This document shows positions 27,854 to 37,183 of a stretch of 64,000 bases of DNA, piece by piece. A program made the translations under genes and the position numbers. The stretch's first letter is position 1; every line of letters begins with the position of its first letter. Origin of the DNA: Chryseobacterium sp. 3008163 (lineage in GTDB: Bacteria; Bacteroidota; Bacteroidia; Flavobacteriales; Weeksellaceae); NCBI RefSeq assembly GCF_003669035.1, contig NZ_CP033070.1, positions 496,001 to 560,000 on the forward strand, given 5' to 3'. The notes beneath the pieces were generated by a model. That model did no database searches. It had not been told where the DNA came from and saw only the letters and a list, made by a program, of their open reading frames with translations.

Positions 27854-27885
27854 AACTCTGTACTTTTATTGTGCAGGGTTTTTTT
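27854..27885 (+). terminator. Terminator after acs
   Basis: AACTCTGTAC (27854-27863) pairs throughout, including G-U, with GTGCAGGGTT (27871-27880), and seven T follow. Confidence 0.85.
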
Positions 27886-28040
27886 GTAATTAGATCAATA
27901 AATGAAGATTTAATAAAAATAGATAATATCTTAATTATTATTAATTTTTTATAGATAAAATAAAATATTTTAAATTTCATTAAATTTTTATCAATTATTT
28001 AAAAAATAGTTCTATCTTTAAGTACCAAAACAAAATTACT

Positions 28041-28406
28041 ATGTCAAGCATTTTAACAGGAATATTTGAACGTCACAGTGATTACAAGCGGTTAGAAAAC
28101 GAAGTTGAAACTTCGGGGTTTGAAAACTCTGATTATATAGTTTATCTCCTAGAAGATCATCCGCATTCACAATATATGGCGAGTGTACAGATTAGAGATA
28201 ACGAACAGTTAACAACAGCGCAGAATATATTTCATCAAAATTCTGTTGTCAAAACGTATTTATTTGAAAACATGAGCATCGAACAAGCATCCTACAGCAA
28301 CATAAAAAAATACATTGATGCAAGGTGTAGAGCTGAAATTCACAGCAGCCCTGATGTAAGAATCAAAGTACAGCATGACGGAATAAATTCTGAAGTGAAA
28401 TCTTAA
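28041..28406 (+). CDS. Hypothetical cytoplasmic protein
   Basis: 121 residues, no signal peptide or membrane helix; not recognised. The first third (FERHSDYKRLENEVETSGFENSDYIVYL) has the flavour of small stress proteins that begin by modulating a 'flip' of residues between helices, but I cannot assign a family. It stands alone between two terminators, so it is a monocistronic gene with its own promoter; TATCTTTA about 20 bases upstream resembles the TAnnTTTG box. Coding is supported by clean boundaries and normal composition. Confidence 0.7.
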   Translation: MSSILTGIFERHSDYKRLENEVETSGFENSDYIVYLLEDHPHSQYMASVQIRDNEQLTTAQNIFHQNSVVKTYLFENMSIEQASYSNIKKYIDARCRAEIHSSPDVRIKVQHDGINSEVKS

Positions 28407-28432
28407 ATTAAAAACTAAAAACTCATAACCGG

Positions 28433-28460
28433 ATCCGTAGAATTTTTTCTACGGATTTTT
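28433..28460 (+). terminator. Terminator
   Basis: Perfect 10-base stem ATCCGTAGAA (28433-28442) / TTCTACGGAT (28447-28456), loop TTTT, then a T-run. Confidence 0.88.
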
Positions 28461-28525
28461 AGTTTATAGAATTGACAAATAGCTATATTTTTCGTATTTT
28501 CGTTTAAACAAAGCCTTTTACACAA

Positions 28526-30730
28526 ATGAGTTACGACCTAGAACAAGAGAATAAAGAAATCTTAACGAGGTATAAAGACCTGATTTCTAACACATACAGA
28601 ACTTTGGATGAAGAGAACAACAAACTCATCCGAAAGGCTTTTGATATTGCATTAGATGCGCACAAAGACCAAAGAAGGAAATCTGGAGAACCGTACATTT
28701 ACCATCCTATTGCTGTAGCTAAAATTGTCGCAACAGAAATCGGTTTGGGAGCAACATCGATCGCTTGTGCATTATTGCATGATGTTATTGAAGATTCAGA
28801 TTACACCTACGAAGACCTGAAGAAGATTTTTGGTGATAAAATTGCGGAAATTGTCAACGGATTGACCAAGATCTCAATCATGAACCATCAGAACATCTCT
28901 GTGCAGTCTGAAAATTACAGAAAACTACTCCTCACGCTTTCAGAAGATTTTCGTGTGATCTTGATCAAAATTGCAGACCGACTTCACAATATGAGAACGT
29001 TGGAAAGCATGGCGCCGGACAAGCAGAAAAAAATTGCTTCAGAAACTGTTTACATTTATGCTCCACTCGCACACCGTTTAGGTTTGTACAATATCAAATC
29101 TGAACTAGAGGACTTATCTTTGAAGTATAACAGTCCGGATGTTTATAATGAAATAACGCAAAAATTAGAACTTGCCAAGGAAAACAGAGAGCGGTACATC
29201 GAAGAGTTTAAGAAAGAGGTTTCTGTACGTTTAAAAGACGAAGGGCTGAATGTCACCATCAAAGGCCGTGCAAAAGCGATTTCGTCGATTTACAGAAAAA
29301 TGCTCAAGCAGGGCGTTACTTTTGAGGAAGTTTTTGACAATTACGCCATCAGAATAATTTATAAATCAGATGCTAAAAATGAGAAATTTTTGGCTTGGAA
29401 AATTTATTCGATTGTAACAGATGTTTATCACAGTAATCCATCGAGAATGCGTGACTGGATTACACAACCCCGTTCTACAGGCTATGAAAGTTTACACTTA
29501 ACGGTGCTTGGTCCTGATAAAAAATGGATTGAAGTGCAAATCCGTTCAGACAGAATGGATGATATTGCCGAAAAAGGTGTTGCCGCACATTACAAATACA
29601 AAGAAGGTTATAAACAGACTAATGACGACCGAAATTTTGAAAAATGGGTTACCGAAATCCGTGATGTACTTGAGCAACAGCAGAATCTTTCAACTTCTGA
29701 GCTTTTAGATAATATTAAACTCAATTTATATTCTAAAGAAGTTTTTGTCTTTACTCCGAAAGGTGAGATTAAAATTCTACCGACCAATGCAACCGCTTTA
29801 GATTTTGCATTTTCTGTACACTCAGATTTAGGAATGAAGTGTTTGGGTGCAAAGATTAATGGAAAATTAGTCCCTATTTCTTATGTTTTGCAAAATGGCG
29901 ATCAGGTAGATATTCTTTCGTCTCAAAACCAGAAACCAAAGTTTGACTGGCTCGATTTTGTGGTGACTTCCAAAGCGAAATCAAAAATAAAAGGGTATTT
30001 AAATTCTGAGAAAAACTCGCTGGTTGATGAAGGAAAAGAAATTCTTCGCAGAAAATTGAGGCATGCGAAAATCAATTTCAATGATGAAGAAATCAATAAA
30101 CTTCAGAAATTTTTCAATCTGAAAACCTCTCAGGAACTATTTTTAAAATTCCAGACGAATGAGCTGGATGCTAGTAGTTTAAGAAAATATATTGAAAGTA
30201 AAAATGTATTCAACAACCTACTTTCAAGATTCAGAAAATCACCTACAAAAAACCAACATTATGTAGAGCCGAAAGAGATCAATCTGGATATGATTGTTTT
30301 CGGGAAAGACGAAGAAAAACTGAATTACAGTTATGCAAAATGTTGTACAGTAATCCCGGGAGACAAAATTTTTGGATTTATCACCATTTCCGAAGGTATA
30401 AAAGTGCACAGCGACAATTGTCCGAATGCGATCAACTTGAGAGCTCAATATGATTACCGTGTAATCCCTGCAAAATGGGTGAATGAAGAAAGCTTCAAAA
30501 ACCGTATTAAAATTGAGATCGAGGGACTCGACAGAATGGGAATGATCAATGACATTACCGCAGTAATCAGCGGTGCAATGGGCATGGATATGAAGAGTAT
30601 GTCAATTGAATCGAATAACGGCGTTTTCACCGGAAATATCAATCTTGAAGTAAAAAATAGAAGCCAGCTCGATGAAACTTTTAAAAAACTAAAAGATATC
30701 GACGGTGTTTCTAAAGTCATCAGAATTTAA
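28526..30730 (+). CDS. Bifunctional (p)ppGpp synthetase/hydrolase (RelA/SpoT)
   Basis: 734 residues, the Rel/SpoT long form that makes and degrades the stringent-response alarmone. An N-terminal HD hydrolase domain (about 50-200: LLHDVIEDSDY, RLHNMRTLE) is intact, so hydrolysis is likely. The synthetase domain has the G-loop region SIYRKMLKQG and TGYESLHLTVLG near 325. A TGS domain (VFTPKGEIKILPTNATALDFA, near 405) and a C-terminal ACT domain (about 655-734: IKIEIEGLDRMGMINDI) follow. Start MSYDLEQENKEIL is normal. nhaA begins 2 bases after its stop, so the two are probably co-transcribed. Confidence 0.95.
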   Translation: MSYDLEQENKEILTRYKDLISNTYRTLDEENNKLIRKAFDIALDAHKDQRRKSGEPYIYHPIAVAKIVATEIGLGATSIACALLHDVIEDSDYTYEDLKKIFGDKIAEIVNGLTKISIMNHQNISVQSENYRKLLLTLSEDFRVILIKIADRLHNMRTLESMAPDKQKKIASETVYIYAPLAHRLGLYNIKSELEDLSLKYNSPDVYNEITQKLELAKENRERYIEEFKKEVSVRLKDEGLNVTIKGRAKAISSIYRKMLKQGVTFEEVFDNYAIRIIYKSDAKNEKFLAWKIYSIVTDVYHSNPSRMRDWITQPRSTGYESLHLTVLGPDKKWIEVQIRSDRMDDIAEKGVAAHYKYKEGYKQTNDDRNFEKWVTEIRDVLEQQQNLSTSELLDNIKLNLYSKEVFVFTPKGEIKILPTNATALDFAFSVHSDLGMKCLGAKINGKLVPISYVLQNGDQVDILSSQNQKPKFDWLDFVVTSKAKSKIKGYLNSEKNSLVDEGKEILRRKLRHAKINFNDEEINKLQKFFNLKTSQELFLKFQTNELDASSLRKYIESKNVFNNLLSRFRKSPTKNQHYVEPKEINLDMIVFGKDEEKLNYSYAKCCTVIPGDKIFGFITISEGIKVHSDNCPNAINLRAQYDYRVIPAKWVNEESFKNRIKIEIEGLDRMGMINDITAVISGAMGMDMKSMSIESNNGVFTGNINLEVKNRSQLDETFKKLKDIDGVSKVIRI

Positions 30731-30732
30731 GC

Positions 30733-31911
30733 ATGAAATTAAGCATATACTTTAAAAAATTCTTCGAGAGCAGCCAGTCATCAGGGGTTTTATTGATACT
30801 TTGTGTCGCTTTGGCATTAGGAATCGCCAATTCTTCTTTGGCCGAAAACTTTCAGAACTTTTTAGATCAAGAAATTGGTGTTAATCTATTTCATCTGAAA
30901 TATCCTGTCAGTATTTGGATTAACGATGGTTTGATGGCTATTTTCTTTCTTTTAGTGGGTCTAGAAATCAAACGAGAAGTCATCGAAGGTGAGCTTTCAT
31001 CTTTTAAAAATGCTTCTTTGCCGATATTTGCCGCAATTGGTGGAATGATTGTTCCTGCAATTATTTATACCGCTTTTAATTATGGAACTGATCATAGCAA
31101 CGGCTGGGGAATTCCGATGGCTACAGATATTGCTTTTTCATTGGCAATTATTTCGATGCTTGGGAAAAAAGTTCCAAATTCGATTAAAATATTTCTTGCA
31201 GCTTTGGCAATTGTAGATGATTTGGGTGCTATTTTAGTGATTGCTATTTTTTACACTGAGCAAATTCATTGGATTTACATTTTTCTTTCTTTAGGAACTT
31301 CAGTTTTGCTGTTTCTTCTGAATTATTTTAAAGTAACCAAAATCATTTTGTATCTGATTCCTGGAATTTTTCTTTGGTATTTCCTTCATCATTCGGGAAT
31401 CCATGCGACAATTGCGGGTGTTGTTTTGGCATTTTCAATTCCAACAAATATTTCTACAACAGAAATTTCACCTTTAGAAAAACTAGAACATCGGCTTCAT
31501 TTTCCGGTAAGCTTTTTCATCATGCCGATTTTCGCTTTAACCAATACCAATATTACTTTTAATAATGGAATGGTTGATGGGCTTTTCAGTGGTTTAGGTT
31601 TGGGAATTATCTGCGGATTAGTTTTAGGAAAATTGATAGGAATCAATCTTTTTTCATGGATTGCCATCAAATTTAAAATCAGTTCGCTTCCTCAAAACTC
31701 ATCATGGACACAGATGTTGGGAGTCGGACTTTTGGCCGGAATTGGCTTTACGATGTCGATTTTCATCGCTTTACTTTCATTTAAAGGAGAAATTCAAATT
31801 CAGGATGAAGCTAAATTTGCCATTCTGATTGCTTCTTTTATTGCTGCAATTGCAGGATACATTATTCTAAATATGAGCTCATCTGAAACCATAGAAACTG
31901 AAGAGGATTAA
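30733..31911 (+). CDS. nhaA: Na+/H+ antiporter NhaA
   Basis: An inner-membrane sodium/proton antiporter of 392 residues with about 12 helices. The catalytic aspartate pair is in AIVDDLGAILVIAIFY (about 161-164). VGLEIKREVIEGELS and the conserved MATDIAFSLAIISMLG precede it, and GIGFTMSIFIALLSF marks the last bundle. It starts immediately after the RelA/SpoT gene. Its stop overlaps the stop of the convergent lipoprotein gene by a few bases. Confidence 0.95.
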   Translation: MKLSIYFKKFFESSQSSGVLLILCVALALGIANSSLAENFQNFLDQEIGVNLFHLKYPVSIWINDGLMAIFFLLVGLEIKREVIEGELSSFKNASLPIFAAIGGMIVPAIIYTAFNYGTDHSNGWGIPMATDIAFSLAIISMLGKKVPNSIKIFLAALAIVDDLGAILVIAIFYTEQIHWIYIFLSLGTSVLLFLLNYFKVTKIILYLIPGIFLWYFLHHSGIHATIAGVVLAFSIPTNISTTEISPLEKLEHRLHFPVSFFIMPIFALTNTNITFNNGMVDGLFSGLGLGIICGLVLGKLIGINLFSWIAIKFKISSLPQNSSWTQMLGVGLLAGIGFTMSIFIALLSFKGEIQIQDEAKFAILIASFIAAIAGYIILNMSSSETIETEED

Positions 31912-32285
31912 TTTTTAGTCAGACTCCAAGTTCCTTTTAAATTTCCCATTTCCCAAGTTCCTTTTTTGGTTTGCATATTTCCGATGAGTATAAAACCTTG
32001 TGGAGATTTTGCAGTTGTATTGAACGATGACATAATCAAATGGGTATCATATGAGTCTGGATTACCCGCTGTACCACGAATAACCTGTACGCTCGCATCT
32101 TTCCGTACATTCACGGTTAGTTGTCCACTCATATCTCCCGTATAACTTCCGGAATAATTTCCCATAAATTCTGAAGTGAAATTTTCCTGAGCTCTTTTCT
32201 CTTCAGCTTGATCAAGAATATGCTCACAAGATTGCATACTTAAAAGTGTACACGTAATCAATACTTTAACCGTTAGATTTTTCAT
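31908..32285 (-). CDS. Small lipoprotein
   Basis: 125 residues from MKNLTVKVLITC (ATG 32285). A lipoprotein signal with lipobox-like LLSMQSC puts the lipidated Cys at about residue 17. The mature part has an acidic/Gln stretch, then a Gly/Ser/Tyr region and a beta-rich end (GTWEMGNLKGTWSLTKN) suggesting a small lipocalin-like fold. The longer form starting at 32414 would overlap the YihY gene by 149 bases and carry a Lys-rich leader, so I reject it. The chosen start overlaps the YihY stop by 20 bases. Not identified. Confidence 0.7.
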   Translation of the reverse strand: MKNLTVKVLITCTLLSMQSCEHILDQAEEKRAQENFTSEFMGNYSGSYTGDMSGQLTVNVRKDASVQVIRGTAGNPDSYDTHLIMSSFNTTAKSPQGFILIGNMQTKKGTWEMGNLKGTWSLTKN

Positions 32286-33303
32286 CTTCTTCTTTTTTAA
32301 TTTCTTGTATAATACTGCGGATATGCTCTTCATCACTGTCGAGATTGGGCTCTTCACTTTTTGACTGATAATGAGAGGCTTCTTTTTTGAGCTCGTCTGC
32401 CAAAAGTTTTTCAACTCTTAATTTTCGCAAGGCCATATTCAATTCATTCCCAAAAAGAAGGAGGTAAACGTTGACATTTACCCAGACCATCAATAAAATC
32501 ATACTTCCAATCGATCCATATAGTACGTTATAACGTGCGATATTTTTCACATAAAGCGTAAACAGATAAGTTGTAAGAATAAATAAAACCGTTGTGAGAA
32601 TCGCTCCCGGAACCGCCTGTCTGAATCTGATTATTTTCACCGTTCCCAACCAATAAAACATAGTCAGCAAAAGGAAAAAGAATACTGGAAATGATACAAA
32701 ACCGATGATCTTTGAAAGGTTATTGACGAGCCAGGAAATATTATATTTTGGTGTAAAAAGCTTAAGAACAACCTCAGAATAGTAAACGCCAAAAAGCGCT
32801 AAAAATACAATGGTAACAAAGCCAATTGTGATGAAAAATGACAGAATAAATTCTTTAACATCAGGAAGTTTCTCTTTAGAATTTTCATTAAAACCATTAA
32901 TAATAGAAAATGTTCCGTTGGTTGCAAAAACAAGGGCAATAAGAATCGTTAAATTACTGATTCCCTTCATATTGGGAATAATGTTATTTTCAATATAACC
33001 TCTCACATCTCCTTCGATATTAGATGGGAAAATATTGTGCATCAACACTTCAAAAATATAAAACTGAAGCTTATCATAATGCGGCATATAAGGCAAAACA
33101 GAAAGCAAAAACAGAATAAAAGGAAATAAACTCAACGTAAAACTCCAGGAGATTGCGGCGGCCTTCTTCCCTATTTTACCTTTGAAAACACCAGCAAAAT
33201 AGATTTGAAATAACTGCCAAAGTGATATTCCCAAAAGTGGAATATGTATATCATCTAGAAAATCTTGAACTTTCAAAAGAAAACCCGGAACTTTTATTGC
33301 CAT
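32266..33303 (-). CDS. YihY/BrkB family inner-membrane protein
   Basis: 345 residues. About six membrane helices between residues 45 and 290: AAAISWSFTLSLFPFILFLLSVLPY, ISNLTILIALVFATNGTFSIINGFNE, FILSFFITIGFVTIVFLALFGVYY and others. The family hallmark region is GAILTTVLFILTTYLFTLYVKN plus YGSIGSMILLMVWVNVNVYLLLFGNELN. The cytoplasmic tail (about 295-345) is strongly acidic/Lys-rich. The family was once labelled RNase BN; that activity is not accepted and its real role is unclear. Between the outer-membrane gene at 33307 and the lipoprotein in a leftward run. Confidence 0.9.
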   Translation of the reverse strand: MAIKVPGFLLKVQDFLDDIHIPLLGISLWQLFQIYFAGVFKGKIGKKAAAISWSFTLSLFPFILFLLSVLPYMPHYDKLQFYIFEVLMHNIFPSNIEGDVRGYIENNIIPNMKGISNLTILIALVFATNGTFSIINGFNENSKEKLPDVKEFILSFFITIGFVTIVFLALFGVYYSEVVLKLFTPKYNISWLVNNLSKIIGFVSFPVFFFLLLTMFYWLGTVKIIRFRQAVPGAILTTVLFILTTYLFTLYVKNIARYNVLYGSIGSMILLMVWVNVNVYLLLFGNELNMALRKLRVEKLLADELKKEASHYQSKSEEPNLDSDEEHIRSIIQEIKKEEDEKSNG

Positions 33304-33306
33304 CTT

Positions 33307-34341
33307 TTATTTTAAAATTTGATCAATCTTGTCAAACTGTTGATTGACAAATTTAGGGGAATTTATTCTAAAACCCAATCCGAAACGAAATAACCAATTG
33401 GTCGTAGAGTAAAAATTCTCATTCGTACTGTTGATCCAATTGAGCTGTGCCCCTCCGCCGAAGAACCATTTTCCATTGTCAAAACCTATTCGTGTATTTG
33501 AGTTTAAACCAATATTAAATTCTTTATAATTTTCATTAATCAGATGAGCGTAATAAACCTGCGGATAAAGTTCCACAATTGCATACCAATTTTTCCCAAT
33601 TACTTTCTGCATTCCTCCTCCGGTTCTCAACGTCAGTCGGATATCTTTTGTAATAGAACTCCCTGCGTCAGCATCCGAAAGATTTATCCCTTGATAAATG
33701 ACATGGTTTGTATCTTTCATCATATTATATTGATAAAGCAAACCGGAAATAAGCACAAAATCATTTTTCAATGGCTTATAAGTCATATTGGTGTAGCTTC
33801 TGTAATTGTCTTTATTTCCCAACCAGAGATAACTTGTTTCACCAGTAAAAGATTGATATTTGGCATCAGGAAACAGCATATAATCGTCACTGAATTCTCC
33901 ATTAAATTCATCTTTAAAAACAGTCTCAAAAAATCTTTTAGTGCTTTCAAAATACAAACCTTTCACCTGATTGTAATTCACATACTGTCTCAATTTTGGA
34001 CTTAGGAAAAACGCAAATCCGAGATTAAAATATTTCGTTCTACCTTTAGTATCATCATCATTGTTGATTCTTACAAACTTAGGAGCAAACGAAACACTTG
34101 CGTCCAGCCATCGGTATCTCAGGAAAAATTCGGTATAAAAAGAATCATTCGGTTTGAGGAGAAAAGTCTGATCTTCATAGTAAAGTCCGAAAGAATTATT
34201 CACGTAACTGACACCGGCAACCAATGAAATTTTGTTGTGGTCTTCTTCAAGATATTTTTTCTCATCGGCATCGATAACTTCCTGACCGAAAGTTATTCCT
34301 GATAAGCTTAAAAATATAAATTTAATGAAAGAAGATTTCAT
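33307..34341 (-). CDS. Outer-membrane beta-barrel protein (DUF4421-like)
   Basis: 344 residues with an N-terminal signal (MKSSFIKFIFLSLSGITFGQ, cut near 20). Repeated amphipathic strands follow (KISLVAGVSYVNNSFGLYY, FFLRYRWLDASVSFAPKF, RTKYFNLGFAFFLSP, WFFGGGAQLNWINS, WLFRFGLGFRI). The spacing and the N-terminal NKISLVAGV...SFGLYY pattern recall the DUF4421 group of Bacteroidetes barrels (from memory). It is just upstream (3 bases) of YihY. The C-terminal residues after the last strand are short and polar. Confidence 0.72.
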   Translation of the reverse strand: MKSSFIKFIFLSLSGITFGQEVIDADEKKYLEEDHNKISLVAGVSYVNNSFGLYYEDQTFLLKPNDSFYTEFFLRYRWLDASVSFAPKFVRINNDDDTKGRTKYFNLGFAFFLSPKLRQYVNYNQVKGLYFESTKRFFETVFKDEFNGEFSDDYMLFPDAKYQSFTGETSYLWLGNKDNYRSYTNMTYKPLKNDFVLISGLLYQYNMMKDTNHVIYQGINLSDADAGSSITKDIRLTLRTGGGMQKVIGKNWYAIVELYPQVYYAHLINENYKEFNIGLNSNTRIGFDNGKWFFGGGAQLNWINSTNENFYSTTNWLFRFGLGFRINSPKFVNQQFDKIDQILK

Positions 34342-34406
34342 CTTAACTGTGATAGTATGGTAAAAATACAGATTTTAAAATAATTCGTCAATTTTTTAAT
34401 TATAAG

Positions 34407-34414
34407 TATCTTTG
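34407..34414 (+). promoter_or_regulatory. Possible -7 box for rlmH
   Basis: TATCTTTG, an exact TAnnTTTG match, 25 bases before the rlmH start; no matching TTTG box is evident upstream. Confidence 0.45.
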
Positions 34415-34438
34415 AACTTTCTTTTTTAAAGCTAAAAA

Positions 34439-34912
34439 ATGCGCATTAATCTAATTTGTATCGGGAAAACCGACGATAAGGAAATCACTTCTTTGATCAG
34501 CTATTATCTCATCCGACTTCCAAAACACTGGAATTTTGAGATTATTGAAATTCCTGACATCAAAAATGCAAAAAATCTTTCACCTGATTTATTGAAAAAA
34601 GAAGAAGCTAAATTATTTCAAAATCATATTGATAAAAATGATTGGGTCGCGATTTTAGACGAAAAAGGAAAACAGTTCACCAGCAGAGAGTTTTCTCAGA
34701 AAATCGACAACTGGATGAATTCTTCCGTAAAAAAAATACATATCCTGATTGGTGGAGCTTATGGTTTTTCAGATGAAATCTATAACAGAGCCAACGAAAA
34801 AATGTCACTTTCTAAAATGACATTTACGCACCAGATGATCCGGTTATTTATCGTTGAACAATTATATCGTGCTGACCAGATTTTGCAGGGAAAACCTTAT
34901 CATAATGACTGA
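34439..34912 (+). CDS. rlmH: 23S rRNA (pseudouridine1915-N3)-methyltransferase RlmH
   Basis: A SPOUT methyltransferase acting on helix 69 of 23S rRNA. 157 residues, the expected length. The knot-forming HILIGGAYGFSDEIY is near 100-115, and the C-terminal MTFTHQMIRLFIVEQLYRADQI is a highly conserved family stretch, ending GKPYHND. Convergent with the TrmL-type gene, 14 bases apart. Confidence 0.96.
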   Translation: MRINLICIGKTDDKEITSLISYYLIRLPKHWNFEIIEIPDIKNAKNLSPDLLKKEEAKLFQNHIDKNDWVAILDEKGKQFTSREFSQKIDNWMNSSVKKIHILIGGAYGFSDEIYNRANEKMSLSKMTFTHQMIRLFIVEQLYRADQILQGKPYHND

Positions 34913-34926
34913 AAAATTTATTTAAA

Positions 34927-35382
34927 CTAAAGTTTTAGGTTAATTTGTCTTTTTGCCTCTCCCACTACAAACGCCACAGAATTTGCAATATTAAAACTTC
35001 TGATCAGATTAGACATCGGTATCGTTAAGTGATTTTCAAATAGGTTTAAAACATCTTTGCTCAATCCCACACTTTCTTTCCCGAAAACCAGCCAGTCACC
35101 ATCCTGAAAATCTATTTCAAGATAAGATTTTTCAGCATGAGAACTCATCAGAAAAACTCTGGATGGATCAGGAATTACCTTCATCCATTCTTCAACATTG
35201 GCATATTCTGAAACATCAAGATGCACCCAATAATCTAAACCTGAACGTTTGAGGTTTTTGTCATCAATTAAAAATCCGAGAGGATGAATGAGGTGTAATC
35301 GGCTTTCGGTTCCTACGCATAATCTTCCGATATTGCCTGTGTTATTAGGGATTTCCGGTTCTACAAGAACGATGTTTAACAT
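34927..35382 (-). CDS. trmL: tRNA (cytidine/uridine-2'-O-)-methyltransferase TrmL
   Basis: A SPOUT-class enzyme for 2'-O-methylation of the tRNA wobble base at position 34. 151 residues. Visible motifs: NIVLVEPEIPNNTGNIGRLC at the N-terminus (about 3-22), LVFGKESVGLSKDVL near 100, and IPMSNLIRSFNIANSVAFVVGEA near 125-147 (the knot and SAM site). Leftward, followed by no gene on its strand for some distance upstream of 35410. The assignment to TrmL rather than another SpoU-like enzyme rests on length and motif wording. Confidence 0.92.
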   Translation of the reverse strand: MLNIVLVEPEIPNNTGNIGRLCVGTESRLHLIHPLGFLIDDKNLKRSGLDYWVHLDVSEYANVEEWMKVIPDPSRVFLMSSHAEKSYLEIDFQDGDWLVFGKESVGLSKDVLNLFENHLTIPMSNLIRSFNIANSVAFVVGEAKRQINLKL

Positions 35383-35409
35383 GAATGAATTTTAAAAGAA
35401 ATTTAGTAT

Positions 35410-36225
35410 TTATTTTTTGACACATTTTGCATACTGCTCAGTCAATGCCGCTTTTTCGTATCCTGTGGCAACAGCTTTATCCAGACTTGCACAAGCTTCT
35501 TTATCTTTTGCAGAATCAAATAAAATTAGTGCTTTCGTCACGTATGATTGTGAAAATTTCGGATCGATTGAGATTGCTTTATTGACGTCTGCTAATGCTT
35601 CTTTGTATTTTTTTAGTTTTAAATAAACATCGGCTCTTCCGTTGTATAGTAGAGATTCTGGCTTTTCTGAAAGTAGTTTATTGTAATCACTCAAAGAACC
35701 TTCAAGGTTGCCATTTCTTTTTTTCAGATTGGCTAAACCAGTTCTTGCAAAAATATTGTCGGGAGCAAATGTTAGAATTTGGTTTAAATCTTTTTCGGCT
35801 AAATCCTTTTTGTTTAAACCTTCATAGACTTTAGCACGAGTCAAATACATTTCAGCATTTTGATCGTCTGCAATTAAACCTTTATTCAGATAGTCAAGAG
35901 CTTTGGTTTTACTGCCTTTCTGATTGTGTAACGAACCTAAATTTGCATAAACCGCAGCCGACTTAGGATTTGATTTTAAAGCAGATTCATAAGATTTAAA
36001 AGCTTCTGCAGTTTTGCCTAAACGTCTTTGTGCAGTACCCAAATTGTTGAAATATTCAGATTGATACTGCTGAATCATTTCTTTGTCAGCCAGTTTTGCA
36101 TACTGCTCTTCGGCACATTTGTAATCGGCCTTTTGCATGCATTCTTCTGCGATCTTTTTATCTTGAGCTGAGAAAAATTGTAGCGATGAAACCGCTAAAG
36201 TAATAATGAATAGATGTTTTTTCAT
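35410..36225 (-). CDS. Secreted TPR-repeat protein
   Basis: 271 residues from MKKHLFIITLAVSSLQFFSAQ (ATG 36225). The signal peptide is followed by about six tetratricopeptide units, visible as A-x3-N/Y-G-x2 patterns (YFNNLGTAQRRLGKTAEAFKS, AAVYANLGSLHNQKGSKTKAL, NIFARTGLANLKKRNGNLEGS, LLYNGRADVYLKLKKYKEAL). It ends with Cys-containing SYVTKALILFDSAKDKEACAS. Probably a periplasmic protein-protein scaffold. The ATG at 36297 lies in the PAP2 gene and gives no signal peptide. It follows the PAP2 gene at 1 base. Confidence 0.85.
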   Translation of the reverse strand: MKKHLFIITLAVSSLQFFSAQDKKIAEECMQKADYKCAEEQYAKLADKEMIQQYQSEYFNNLGTAQRRLGKTAEAFKSYESALKSNPKSAAVYANLGSLHNQKGSKTKALDYLNKGLIADDQNAEMYLTRAKVYEGLNKKDLAEKDLNQILTFAPDNIFARTGLANLKKRNGNLEGSLSDYNKLLSEKPESLLYNGRADVYLKLKKYKEALADVNKAISIDPKFSQSYVTKALILFDSAKDKEACASLDKAVATGYEKAALTEQYAKCVKK

Positions 36226-36226
36226 T

Positions 36227-36787
36227 TTATATAGTTTGTTTGTTGATGACTTTTTTTGCGAGCACAGAAAATATCGCTCCCAATAAAATTCCAACAAACG
36301 CCCCCACCAAAATATCTATCGGGAAATGCACTCCTAAATAAATGCGACTGTATGATACTACCACAGCCCAAACAAATATAACATAAGGAAACCATTTAAG
36401 CTTATCTTTTAACAAAAAACTTAAATAACTTGCTAAAAAGAAGGTATTTGAGGCATGTGCAGAGTAAAAACCGAACTGTCCGCCACATTTTACAATTCTC
36501 ATATAAGACTGTAAACTTGGGTCGTGACAGGGTCTTAATCTCGCAACGCCATACTTGAAAATCCCTGATACCTGATCGGAAATCGTGACCCCGATTGCAA
36601 CGAAAAGAAGAATATACAGTAAAGATTTAAGCTTAAAATTTTTATAAAGAAAATAACAGAAAATGATGTAAAGCGGCACCCAGATCCATGTTCCGGAAAC
36701 CATGAGCCAGAACTGATCGAATGGCGTATCACCTAAATTATTAAGGTACAGAAATGCCTTTTTATCTTCAAGAATGATCTCTTCCAT
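36227..36787 (-). CDS. PAP2-family membrane phosphatase
   Basis: 186 residues with about five helices. The three acid-phosphatase motifs are present: KYGVARLRP (motif 1, near 74), YSAHASNTFF (motif 2, where PSGH is usual and Ser-Ala-His keeps the catalytic His, near 110) and SRIYLGVHFPID (motif 3, near 148). Lies between tatA and the TPR gene, start to stop within 3 bases, so probably one operon. Family members act on undecaprenyl or phosphatidyl phosphates; the exact lipid cannot be told. Confidence 0.9.
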   Translation of the reverse strand: MEEIILEDKKAFLYLNNLGDTPFDQFWLMVSGTWIWVPLYIIFCYFLYKNFKLKSLLYILLFVAIGVTISDQVSGIFKYGVARLRPCHDPSLQSYMRIVKCGGQFGFYSAHASNTFFLASYLSFLLKDKLKWFPYVIFVWAVVVSYSRIYLGVHFPIDILVGAFVGILLGAIFSVLAKKVINKQTI

Positions 36788-36789
36788 TA

Positions 36790-37122
36790 TTATCTGCTTA
36801 CAGGCCCTTCGTAGGTATCATCATCCGAAGGTTTGATCTTTGGTGTTTCAGATACAGAAGGTTCACCGATCAAATCTTTCTGAATATTTTTTGTAGGATC
36901 AAAATCTTTGGCAGCATCTTTTACCTTTTCGATTTCACGTTTAATCTCAGAAACAGGATTGTCTGTTTCTTTCATGATTTCGGTTTTGATATCTTCTACT
37001 GCGCCACGCATTTTTCTTACTCCGGATCCTAGATCACGGGCAATCTGAGGCAGTTTATCCGGACCGAATAAAACTACAATCGCAATGGCGATTAATGCCA
37101 TTTCTCCAATGCTTAATTCCAT
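36790..37122 (-). CDS. tatA: Twin-arginine translocase TatA/E-type subunit
   Basis: 110 residues. One N-terminal helix with the polar Glu (MELSIGEMALIAIAIVVLFGPDKLPQIARDLG), the conserved FGP hinge, an amphipathic helix, then an acidic/Lys tail. This is the pore-forming or TatB-like subunit of the Tat system. No tatC lies nearby. Leads an operon with PAP2 and the TPR protein. Confidence 0.92.
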   Translation of the reverse strand: MELSIGEMALIAIAIVVLFGPDKLPQIARDLGSGVRKMRGAVEDIKTEIMKETDNPVSEIKREIEKVKDAAKDFDPTKNIQKDLIGEPSVSETPKIKPSDDDTYEGPVSR

Positions 37123-37183
37123 GATGCTAAATTACAAAAGATTATATACAAATGATGTTTTATGGCCTAATTTTAAACAAATT

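Noticed and set aside
32286..32414. N-terminal extension of the small lipoprotein
   Set aside because: It is Lys-rich and lies wholly inside the YihY gene on the same strand; the lipoprotein signal begins at 32285.
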